From positions 434,001 to 498,000 of the forward strand of contig NZ_JAWDIR010000011.1 of the NCBI RefSeq assembly GCF_046156265.1: DNA of 64,000 bases, read 5' to 3'. Below, in pieces: positions 55,120 through 62,242 of the stretch. The notes below the pieces were generated by a model. It saw nothing but the letters and a program-made list of their open reading frames with translations, ran no database searches and was not told the DNA's origin. How positions within the stretch are numbered: the first letter of the stretch is position 1; every line of letters begins with the position of its first letter. The translations under genes were made by a program, and so were the position numbers. This DNA is from CAMDHY01 sp046156265. Its GTDB lineage: Bacteria > Pseudomonadota > Alphaproteobacteria > Rhizobiales > Segnochrobactraceae.

Positions 55120-55947
55120 ATGGTCACCTACGTGGATGCGGCGACGGCGCCGCTGAAGAACACCGGTCACGTCCGGCTCTACGGCCGCGACGCCTTCGTC
55201 GGCATGCATCGCGCCGGCCGGCTCGCCGCCGAGTGCCTGGACGCGCTGACGCCGCTCGTGCAGCCGGGCGTCACGACCGACGAGATCGACGCCTTCGTTT
55301 ACGACTTCGGCGTCTCGCACGGCGCCCTGCCGGCGACGCTCCACTATCGCGGCTACCGCAAGTCGACCTGCACCTCGATCAACCACGTCGTCTGCCACGG
55401 CATTCCGAACGACAAGCCGATGCGCGACGGCGACATCGTCAACATCGACGTCACCTTCATCCTCGACGGCTGGCACGGCGATTCGAGCCGCATGTACGGC
55501 GTCGGCCAACTGCGGCGGGCGGCCGAGCGGCTGCTGGAAGTCACCTACGAATCGATGATGCGCGGCATCGCGGTGATCCGTCCCGGCGCCACCACGGGCG
55601 ACATCGGCGCGGCGATCCAGACCTATGTGGAGGCCGAGCGCTGCTCGGTGGTGCGCGACTTCTGCGGCCACGGCGTCGGCCGGCTGTTCCACGACACGCC
55701 GAACATCCTGCACTACGGCCGCCCCGGCGAGGGCATCGAGCTCCGCCCCGGCATGATCTTCACGGTGGAGCCGATGGTGAACCTCGGGCGGCCGCACGTG
55801 AAGATCCTGTCGGACGGCTGGACCGCGGTGACGCGGGACCGCTCGCTGTCGGCGCAGTACGAGCACACGGTGGGGGTCACCGAGAGCGGCCACGAGATCT
55901 TCACGCTGTCGCCGGCCGGTCTCGACCGGCCGCGGTCCGCCGGCTGA
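55120..55947 (+). CDS. map: Methionine aminopeptidase
   Basis: A 275-residue type I aminopeptidase, removing the starting Met from new proteins. The two-metal site is D110, D121, H184, E217 and E248, with the substrate histidine in the YRKSTCTSINHVVCHG segment. The start ATG at 55120 has GAGGAAGA just before it; an upstream in-frame ATG at 55096 is weaker. The sfsA-map-radC order is conserved in Hyphomicrobiales. Confidence 0.95.
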   Translation: MVTYVDAATAPLKNTGHVRLYGRDAFVGMHRAGRLAAECLDALTPLVQPGVTTDEIDAFVYDFGVSHGALPATLHYRGYRKSTCTSINHVVCHGIPNDKPMRDGDIVNIDVTFILDGWHGDSSRMYGVGQLRRAAERLLEVTYESMMRGIAVIRPGATTGDIGAAIQTYVEAERCSVVRDFCGHGVGRLFHDTPNILHYGRPGEGIELRPGMIFTVEPMVNLGRPHVKILSDGWTAVTRDRSLSAQYEHTVGVTESGHEIFTLSPAGLDRPRSAG

Positions 55948-55975
55948 GGACCGGCGCTCGGGGGGGCGGGCGGCG

Positions 55976-56719
55976 ATGGCGGACGGTGACGGTTTCGAAG
56001 ATGCCCGACCCGCCCGCCGCGGGCAGAAGGCGGCCGCGCCGGCCGATGGCGAGGGGCTCGACGGTCACCGTGCCCGGCTCCGGGCGCGATTCCGCAGCGC
56101 CGGCGCCGATTCTCTGGCGGACTACGAACTCCTCGAACTGATCCTGTTCCGCGCCATCCCGCGGCGCGACACCAAGCCGGTGGCCAAGCGGCTGATCGCC
56201 CGCTTCGGCTCGTTCGGCGAGGTGCTCGGCGCGCCGGAGGCGCATCTCGCCGAGGTCGAGGGCGTCGGGCCGGCGGTGGCGCTCGACCTCAAGACGGTGC
56301 TCGCCGCCGCCCAGCGCCTGACGCGCGGCCGGGTGCGCGGCAAGCAGGTGCTGGGCTCGTGGAGCCAGGTCATCGAGTACTGCCGCGCGGCGATGGCGTT
56401 CGCCGAGCGCGAGCAGTTCCGCATCCTCTTCCTCGACAAGAAGAACGCGCTGATCGCCGATGAGCTGCAGCAGACCGGCACCGTCGACCACACGCCGGTC
56501 TATCCGCGCGAGGTGGTGAAGCGGGCGCTCGAGCTCTCGGCGACCGCCCTGATCCTCGTCCACAACCATCCCTCGGGCGATCCGACGCCGTCGCGGGCGG
56601 ACATCGACATGACGCGCCACATCGCCGAAGTGGCGAAGCCGCTGGGCATCGTCCTGCACGACCACATCATCGTCGGTCGTGACGGCCACGCCTCGCTGAA
56701 GGGCCTGCAACTGATCTGA
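55976..56719 (+). CDS. radC: RadC-like JAB-domain protein
   Basis: A 247-residue protein of the UPF0758 family. A helix-hairpin-helix-like N-terminal part (about 40-110) precedes a JAB/MPN domain with the metal motif LVHNHPSGDPTPSRAD, the JAMM type. Its role in DNA repair is doubtful; genetic evidence is weak. It starts 28 bases after map with ATG at 55976. The N-terminus (1-35) is Asp/Ala-rich and disordered. It ends the sfsA-map-radC series. Confidence 0.9.
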   Translation: MADGDGFEDARPARRGQKAAAPADGEGLDGHRARLRARFRSAGADSLADYELLELILFRAIPRRDTKPVAKRLIARFGSFGEVLGAPEAHLAEVEGVGPAVALDLKTVLAAAQRLTRGRVRGKQVLGSWSQVIEYCRAAMAFAEREQFRILFLDKKNALIADELQQTGTVDHTPVYPREVVKRALELSATALILVHNHPSGDPTPSRADIDMTRHIAEVAKPLGIVLHDHIIVGRDGHASLKGLQLI

Positions 56720-56925
56720 GGCGCGCCTCCGTCGCTCGATGTCGCCGCCGGAGACCAGACCGCCCGATAAGCAGGCTCCCGCCCGCACGTGCCCAAATTG
56801 GCGGCAACCTTGCCCGCGACCCTCTGTCTGCCCACGATCAAGGCAAGGGGCGCTTGCGGCGCGCCGCACTTTCCCGGTTAAATCCGGGGGCGCGCCGCCG
56901 GCGCGGGCAGGGGACGGGACGGACG

Positions 56926-58359
56926 ATGACGGTGAGCGCCTTCGACGAGATGACCGGCTCCGGTACCGATTTGGGGCAGGGCGATGTGCGGCAGGGCTAT
57001 GAGCGGGTGAAGGCCTGGATCGGCGAGACGGACGTGGAGCAGCTGCGCGCCCGCCAGCACGAGGCCGAGCTTCTCTTCCGGCGCATCGGCATCACCTTCT
57101 CCGTCTACGGTGACGCCGAGGCCGAGGAGCGCATCATCCCGTTCGACATCGTGCCGCGGGTGCTCACCCGCGCTGAATGGGACCGCCTCTCGGCCGGCCT
57201 CGTGCAACGGGTGAAGGCGCTCAATGCCTTCCTCGGCGACGTCTACGGCAAGGGCGAGGTCGTCCGCGCCGGCGTCATCCCCGAGGACCTCGTCTACGGC
57301 AATCCCTACTACCGCCCCGAGATGGTGGGTGTGGAGGTACCACACGGCGTCTACGTGCCGATCGCCGGCATCGACATCGTCCGCGTCGACGCCGACACCT
57401 TCTACGTCCTCGAGGACAATGCCCGCACGCCCTCCGGCGTCTCCTACATGCTGGAGAACCGTGAGGTGATGATGCGGCTGCTGCCGGACCTCTGCCAGAC
57501 CCACCGCATCGCGCCGGTCGAGAACTATCCAGACGAGCTTCTGGCGACGCTGCGCTCGCTCGCGCCGACCTCGGCGCCCGGCTTCCCGACGGTGGCGCTT
57601 TTGACGCCCGGCCCCTTCAACAGCGCCTACTACGAGCACTCGTTCCTGGCCGACAAGCTCGGCGTCGAGCTCGTCGAGGGCAGCGACCTCTTCGTCAGCG
57701 AGAACGTCGTCTACATGCGCACGACGCAGGGGCCGCGCCGGGTCGACGTGCTCTACCGCCGCCTCGACGACGACTTCCTCGACCCGCTGGTGTTCCGCCC
57801 CGATTCGGTGCTGGGCGTGCCCGGCCTGCTGTCGGCCTACAGGGCCGGCAACATCGCGCTCGCCAACGCCGTCGGCACCGGCGTCGCCGACGACAAGGCC
57901 GTCTACACCTACATGCCGGAGATCGTGCGCTTCTATCTCGGCGAGGAGCCGATCCTGCAGAACGTGCCGACCTGGCGCTGCCGCGAGCCCGACTCCCTCG
58001 CCTACGTGCTCGAGAACATGGCCGACCTCGTCGTCAAGGAGGTCTCGGGCTCGGGCGGCTACGGCATGCTGGTCGGCCCGAAGTCGGACGCGGCCACCAT
58101 CGCCGCCTTCCGCGACAAGGTGAAGGCCCACCCGACGAACTACATCGCGCAGCCGACGTTGGCGTTGTCGACGTGCCCGACCTTCGTGGGGGAGGGCGTG
58201 GCGCCACGCCACGTCGACCTCCGGCCGTTCGTGCTGACCGGCTCCGACCGCGTCCGCATCGTGCCCGGCGGCCTCACCCGCGTCGCCCTCAAGGAGGGAT
58301 CGCTGGTGGTCAATTCGAGCCAGGGCGGCGGCACCAAGGACACCTGGGTCGTCGACTGA
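56926..58359 (+). CDS. Circularly permuted ATP-grasp protein (DUF404/407), Anbu-associated
   Basis: A 477-residue ATP-grasp-type ligase. A DUF404-like N-terminal half (VYGKGEVVRAGVIPEDLVYG and SYMLENREVMMRLLPDL) leads to a DUF407 half with NMADLVVKEVSGSGGYGMLV and SQGGGTKDTWVVD at the end. Such enzymes are predicted amide/peptide ligases. In many genomes they form an operon with alpha-E, a transglutaminase-like protein and Anbu; here the first two follow at once on the same strand. The ATG at 56926 has GGGACGGGACGGACG upstream. The reaction has not been shown. Confidence 0.92.
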   Translation: MTVSAFDEMTGSGTDLGQGDVRQGYERVKAWIGETDVEQLRARQHEAELLFRRIGITFSVYGDAEAEERIIPFDIVPRVLTRAEWDRLSAGLVQRVKALNAFLGDVYGKGEVVRAGVIPEDLVYGNPYYRPEMVGVEVPHGVYVPIAGIDIVRVDADTFYVLEDNARTPSGVSYMLENREVMMRLLPDLCQTHRIAPVENYPDELLATLRSLAPTSAPGFPTVALLTPGPFNSAYYEHSFLADKLGVELVEGSDLFVSENVVYMRTTQGPRRVDVLYRRLDDDFLDPLVFRPDSVLGVPGLLSAYRAGNIALANAVGTGVADDKAVYTYMPEIVRFYLGEEPILQNVPTWRCREPDSLAYVLENMADLVVKEVSGSGGYGMLVGPKSDAATIAAFRDKVKAHPTNYIAQPTLALSTCPTFVGEGVAPRHVDLRPFVLTGSDRVRIVPGGLTRVALKEGSLVVNSSQGGGTKDTWVVD

Positions 58360-58414
58360 CGCGCCCCCCTCGTCCGCCGCCGCCGCGCCGTTCCCTTCCG
58401 AGAAAGCCTCCCCG

Positions 58415-59356
58415 ATGCTCTCCCGCACCGCCGATACCCTCTACTGGCTCGCCCGCTACGTCGAGCGGGCCGAGAACACCGCGCGCATCCTCGACGCCGC
58501 GCTCCGGCTCGCGACCCTGCCGGCCGGCTACGGCGGCAGCTCCAACGAATGGGAATCGGCGGTGGCGGCCACCGGCTCCGAGGACCTGTTCCGCAGCCTC
58601 TACGAGGAGGCGACGCAGGCGACGGTGGTCGACTTCCTCGCCTTCTCGCCGGCCAACCCGTCGAGCATCCGCAACTGCCTGGAGATCGCCCGCCACAACG
58701 CCCGTGCCGTCCGCACGGCGCTGACGATCGAGATGTGGGAGGCGATCAACGGCGCCTGGCTCGAGATGAAGCGCTTCGACGGGGCGACCATGACGCGCCC
58801 GCGCCTCGGCGAGTTCCTCTCCTTCGTCAAGGAGGCGTCGCTCCGCTTCGACGGCTCGGCCTATCGGACGATGCTGCGCAATGACGCCTTCGACTTCTTC
58901 CGCATCGGCGTCTACCTGGAGCGGGCGGATTCGACGGCGCGCATCCTCGACGTGAAGTCGCACATCCTTTTGCCGGAGGGGCAGTCGGTCGGCGGCGGCC
59001 TCGACTACTTCCAGTGGTCGGCGATCCTGCGCTCGGTGTCGGCGCTGACCTCCTACCACTGGGTCTATCGCGAGAGCCTGCGGCCGCGCCTGGTCGCCGA
59101 CCTCCTGATCCTGCGCCGCGAGATGCCGCGCTCGCTGACGAGCTGCTACGAGAACGCCACGCGCCACCTCGACTATCTGGCGCGGACCTACGGACGGCAG
59201 GGGCCGAGCCAGCGGCTCGCCCGCGCCTCCTATGCGCGCCTCGAGAGCATGGAGATCACCACCGTGTTCGCCACCGGCATGCACGCCTTCCTCGTCGACT
59301 TCATCGGCGAGAACAACCAGCTCGGCCAGGCGATCTCCGAACAGTACCTGGTCTGA
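58415..59356 (+). CDS. Alpha-E domain protein (DUF403), Anbu-associated
   Basis: A 313-residue helical protein. It begins MLSRTADTLYWLARYVERAE and later contains YLERADSTARILDVKSHILL, the two repeated ERA(D/E)xTARIL motifs that define the alpha-E family, and SALTSYHWVYRESLRPR. It lies 55 bases after the ATP-grasp gene and 28 before the transglutaminase-like gene, so the three are one operon. It may serve as acceptor or scaffold of the ligase system; function is unknown. Confidence 0.93.
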   Translation: MLSRTADTLYWLARYVERAENTARILDAALRLATLPAGYGGSSNEWESAVAATGSEDLFRSLYEEATQATVVDFLAFSPANPSSIRNCLEIARHNARAVRTALTIEMWEAINGAWLEMKRFDGATMTRPRLGEFLSFVKEASLRFDGSAYRTMLRNDAFDFFRIGVYLERADSTARILDVKSHILLPEGQSVGGGLDYFQWSAILRSVSALTSYHWVYRESLRPRLVADLLILRREMPRSLTSCYENATRHLDYLARTYGRQGPSQRLARASYARLESMEITTVFATGMHAFLVDFIGENNQLGQAISEQYLV

Positions 59357-59384
59357 GGTTCACCGAGAGGCGGGCGGCGCGGCG

Positions 59385-60206
59385 ATGCGGCTTCGGATCA
59401 CCCACGAGACGACCTACCGCTACACCCAGCCGGTGGCGCGGGCGATCCAGGTGCTGCGGCTGACGCCGCAGAACCACAACGGCCAGTTCGTCGCCGACTG
59501 GCGCCTCGACGTCTCGGCCGACGGCCGCCTGACGCCGATCGACGACCCGTTCGGCAACAGCGCCCATTCGTTCTCGTCCGACGGGCCGCTCGACACGCTC
59601 ACCATCACCGCATCCGGCGAGGTCGGCTCCGATGACACCGCCGGGATTGTCCGGGGCGCGATCGAGCGGCTGCCGATGCCGGTCTATCTGCGCCAGACGC
59701 CGCTCACGACCGCCGACGAGGCGCTGGCCGACTTCGCCCACGCCACGGCCTTCGGCACGGACGACCCGCTCGATCTTCTGCACACGCTGAACCGCGGCCT
59801 GCACGAGCGCCTGCGCCGCGACCCGCCCTCGGCGACGCCGGTTCGGGCCGCCGCCGAGATCTTCGCCGACGGCGGCGGCACCGCCCAGGAACTCGCCCAC
59901 GTCTTCCTCGCTGCCGCCCGCGCTGCTGGTGCGCCGTGCCGCTACGTCGCCGGCTACCTCTACAGCGACGCCGGCGGGCGCGAGAGCGATGCGGGACATG
60001 CTTGGGCGGAGGCCCACGTCGACGGTATCGGCTGGATCGGCTTCGATCCATCGCTGGGCGTCTGCCCGGCCGACGAGCACGTTCGCGTCGCCACCGCCCT
60101 CGACTGGCTTGGCGCCGCGCCCCTGCGCGGCGCCCGGACGGGCGGCGAGGGCGAGACGATCGCCGTGCGCGTCGTGGTGGAGGCGGTCGGCGGCAGCCGG
60201 GGCTGA
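59385..60206 (+). CDS. Transglutaminase-like protein with catalytic Cys replaced by Ala
   Basis: A 273-residue protein of the Anbu-associated transglutaminase-like family. The N-terminal beta-sandwich (about 1-100, MRLRITHETTYRYTQPVARA) precedes the papain-like core. In the family the nucleophile lies in GxCQDxAH; here the same place reads G165-T-A167-Q-E-L-A-H172, so alanine stands where cysteine should be. The other triad residues are kept: H205 (GHAWAEAH) and D221 (GFDPS). A different cysteine, C185, sits 18 residues later, in a position usually Ala (GAPCRYVAGYL). Either the protein is a non-catalytic binder or C185 takes over. ATG at 59385; a clean operon with alpha-E. Confidence 0.9.
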   Translation: MRLRITHETTYRYTQPVARAIQVLRLTPQNHNGQFVADWRLDVSADGRLTPIDDPFGNSAHSFSSDGPLDTLTITASGEVGSDDTAGIVRGAIERLPMPVYLRQTPLTTADEALADFAHATAFGTDDPLDLLHTLNRGLHERLRRDPPSATPVRAAAEIFADGGGTAQELAHVFLAAARAAGAPCRYVAGYLYSDAGGRESDAGHAWAEAHVDGIGWIGFDPSLGVCPADEHVRVATALDWLGAAPLRGARTGGEGETIAVRVVVEAVGGSRG

Positions 60207-60341
60207 CCAGGAGGCCGCGCGTCGGGGCCACGGCGCACGCAGGCCCCGTGCAAGGTTGCGTGGCGGCGGCGATTGCCGGCGGTGGGAGGCGGTGGCATTT
60301 TGCGCCGTCCCGCCCGAGGCCGGACTCTCGCCGGAGTCATC

Positions 60342-61886
60342 ATGTCCTTCGTAACCGACGACGCACAGCCGCCCGAGCCTGTCTCCGTTGCTTCGCCGGC
60401 GCCGCACGCCACGGGCACCACCCGCCGCGGCATCCTCGCCGGTGCCGCTGCCCTCGGCGGCTTCGTCGTCCTCGGCCGGGCGAGCCCCGTCGCTGCCGCC
60501 GAGGCCTCGGAGAAGGCCTGGAAGCACCTCGCCCGCAGCCTCTCCGGATCGTTGCTGCGCCCGGGCGACAAGGGTTTCAAGGCCACCGCGCGGCCGAACA
60601 ACCTCGTCTATGCCGACCGCCTGCCCGCCGGCATCGCCCGCTGCCGCACGCCGGAGGACGTCGCCAAAGCGATCCTCTGGTGCCGCGAACACGACATCCG
60701 CTTCGTCGCCCGCGCCGGCGGCCACAACTATGCCGGCTACTCGACGACGCACGGGCTGATGATCGACGTCGGCGATCTGAACGACATCGCCTTCGACCCG
60801 CAGTCCGGGCGCGTCACGGTCGGCGCCGGGGTGAAGAACCGCGACATCTACACGGCGCTGTCCCGCGCGAGCGTGGCGATCACCCACGGACGCTGCTACG
60901 GCGTCGGCGTGGCGGGCTTCCTGCTCGGTGGCGGCATCGGCTTCGACATGCGGCTGAACGGCATCGGTTCCGACAAGCTGATGGAGACCCACGTCGTCGG
61001 GGCCGACGGCGAGATACGCACGGCGCGCGAGCGTCACCAGCCGGACCTGTTCTGGGCCTGCCGCGGCGGCGCCGGCGGCAACTTCGGCATCAACACGCGC
61101 TTCGTCGTGGAAACCTTCGCGGTCGACGAGATCACCGCCTTCGACATCACCTGGTCGCGCAAGCCGCAGGCGGTGGCGGAGGCGCTGATCACGGCGCTGC
61201 AGGGCACGACGCGCCGCCTCGGCTCGAAGATCACGCTGCGCGCGGTCACCCCGGCGGACCGCCGCGCCGGCAAGGACGTCCGCGTCAACCTGCTCGGCCA
61301 GCTGCACGGGCCGCGGGACGAGCTGCGCGACATCCTCGCGCCGGTCTTCGCCGTGGCGCCGTCGCTCAAGCAGACGATCCGAACCGGACCCTATTGGGAA
61401 GGGCAGGAGCTCCTGTCGGAGGAGGGGGCGCCCGAGCACTATCGGGAGCGCTCCCGCTTCGTCGAAAGGCCCTTCGGCGCCCGGGCCCTCGACACCGCCT
61501 TCCGCCACGCCCGTCGCTTCCCGGGAACCAGCGGTTCGGCCTCGTTGAAGCTCTTCCAGACCGGCAAGGCGGTGAACGACCTCAGGGCGCGTGACACCGC
61601 CTTCGTCCACCGCCGCAGCCAGTGGCTGTTCTCGACATCGTTCACCTATGAGGCAGAGGACGGGCGCCGGGCCGTCGCGGCCGCGCGCGACTGGCTGGAC
61701 GAGACCTACGAGGCGATGCTGCCCCATTGCGGCGAGGGGGCGTTCCAGAACTTCCCCGACCCGGCGCTGCGCGACTGGGCCGAGCAGTATTACGGCGTCA
61801 ACTACGCGCGGCTGTCCGAGATCAAGAAGGCGGTCGATCCCGACAACGTCTTCCGGTTCGGACAGTCGATCCGCCGCCCCGGCTAG
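60342..61886 (+). CDS. Tat-exported FAD-linked oxidase (BBE family)
   Basis: A 514-residue berberine-bridge-type oxidoreductase. The leader contains TTRRGILAGAAALGGFVV, a twin-arginine signal (RR about 28-29), so it should be exported folded with its cofactor. The FAD-binding PCMH domain (about 85-255) includes RAGGHNYAGYS with the histidine and GRCYGVGVAGFLLGGGIG with the cysteine that in this family bind FAD covalently at two points. The BBE motif at the end, NYARLSEIKKAVDPDNVFRF, is intact. Substrate is unknown (sugar or alcohol oxidation in relatives). ATG at 60342 has GGAG upstream. Independent of the Anbu operon (135-base gap). Confidence 0.88.
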   Translation: MSFVTDDAQPPEPVSVASPAPHATGTTRRGILAGAAALGGFVVLGRASPVAAAEASEKAWKHLARSLSGSLLRPGDKGFKATARPNNLVYADRLPAGIARCRTPEDVAKAILWCREHDIRFVARAGGHNYAGYSTTHGLMIDVGDLNDIAFDPQSGRVTVGAGVKNRDIYTALSRASVAITHGRCYGVGVAGFLLGGGIGFDMRLNGIGSDKLMETHVVGADGEIRTARERHQPDLFWACRGGAGGNFGINTRFVVETFAVDEITAFDITWSRKPQAVAEALITALQGTTRRLGSKITLRAVTPADRRAGKDVRVNLLGQLHGPRDELRDILAPVFAVAPSLKQTIRTGPYWEGQELLSEEGAPEHYRERSRFVERPFGARALDTAFRHARRFPGTSGSASLKLFQTGKAVNDLRARDTAFVHRRSQWLFSTSFTYEAEDGRRAVAAARDWLDETYEAMLPHCGEGAFQNFPDPALRDWAEQYYGVNYARLSEIKKAVDPDNVFRFGQSIRRPG

Positions 61887-62001
61887 CGCTGCGACGAGCG
61901 GGAAGCCGGGTCCGGGCTCGAGCGTTCGCCACGAACGGACGGCTCTCGAACCCGCCGCCCGTCGGGCCGAGATCGTCTTTGTCACATTCGCGGGGCGTGC
62001 G

Positions 62002-62026
62002 GGAACATTTGCCCGATGTCGGCGTT
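62002..62026 (+). promoter_or_regulatory. EcfG-type general stress promoter
   Basis: GGAAC (62002-62006) and CGTT (62023-62026) are separated by exactly 16 bases, the consensus GGAAC-N16/17-CGTT of the alphaproteobacterial general stress sigma factor EcfG. It lies in the 356-base gap 61887-62242 between the oxidase and GGDEF genes, which otherwise holds no protein gene. A terminator starts 39 bases downstream, so it should drive a short RNA. The match was found by eye; a chance match cannot be excluded but is unlikely with the terminator so close. Confidence 0.7.
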
Positions 62027-62032
62027 CCTGAG

Positions 62033-62096
62033 GTGCCAATGCGGTTTCCTCATCTCCCCCTCGGCCCCGGACGCTCGCGCGTCCGGGGCTTTTTTC
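62033..62096 (+). ncRNA. Candidate EcfG-dependent small RNA, about 64 nt
   Basis: From the expected start, six to eight bases after CGTT, to the end of the T-run is about 64 bases. It includes the unpaired pyrimidine-rich run TTTCCTCATCTCCCCCT (62045-62061) and the terminator stem. C/U-rich loops of this kind in alphaproteobacterial sRNAs pair with Shine-Dalgarno regions; Caulobacter GsrN is a stress sRNA of similar type. No protein frame fits. The RNA itself is predicted, not shown. Confidence 0.6.
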
Positions 62097-62097
62097 C
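62065..62097 (+). terminator. Perfect intrinsic terminator
   Basis: CCCCGGACGC (62065-62074) pairs with GCGTCCGGGG (62079-62088) around TCGC, then CTTTTTTCC follows (62089-62097). Ten perfect base pairs and a T-run of six make this the clearest terminator of the window. It ends the predicted sRNA, not the oxidase gene, whose stop is about 180 bases upstream. Confidence 0.9.
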
Positions 62098-62242
62098 CGT
62101 GCCCAAGCCGGGCTGCCCTGCCTAATCTCCCCTGGCTCCACGAATCGTGATCCGCGGCGTGGGGCGGTTCGTGCCATATCGGGAACTGGTCCAGCCAGAC
62201 GACGCCCTTGTCGCCGGCGGACCGAGGGGAAGCATCAGCGCC

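Noticed and set aside
59301..62177. 958-codon minus-strand frame through the transglutaminase and oxidase genes
   Set aside because: Its product is Arg/Ala/Gly/Asp-rich without domains and lies opposite two well-supported genes.
61887..62242. tRNA or riboswitch in the gap that holds the EcfG promoter
   Set aside because: No cloverleaf or T-loop GTTCGA-type motif is present, and no metabolite gene follows. The promoter plus terminator fit a small RNA better.
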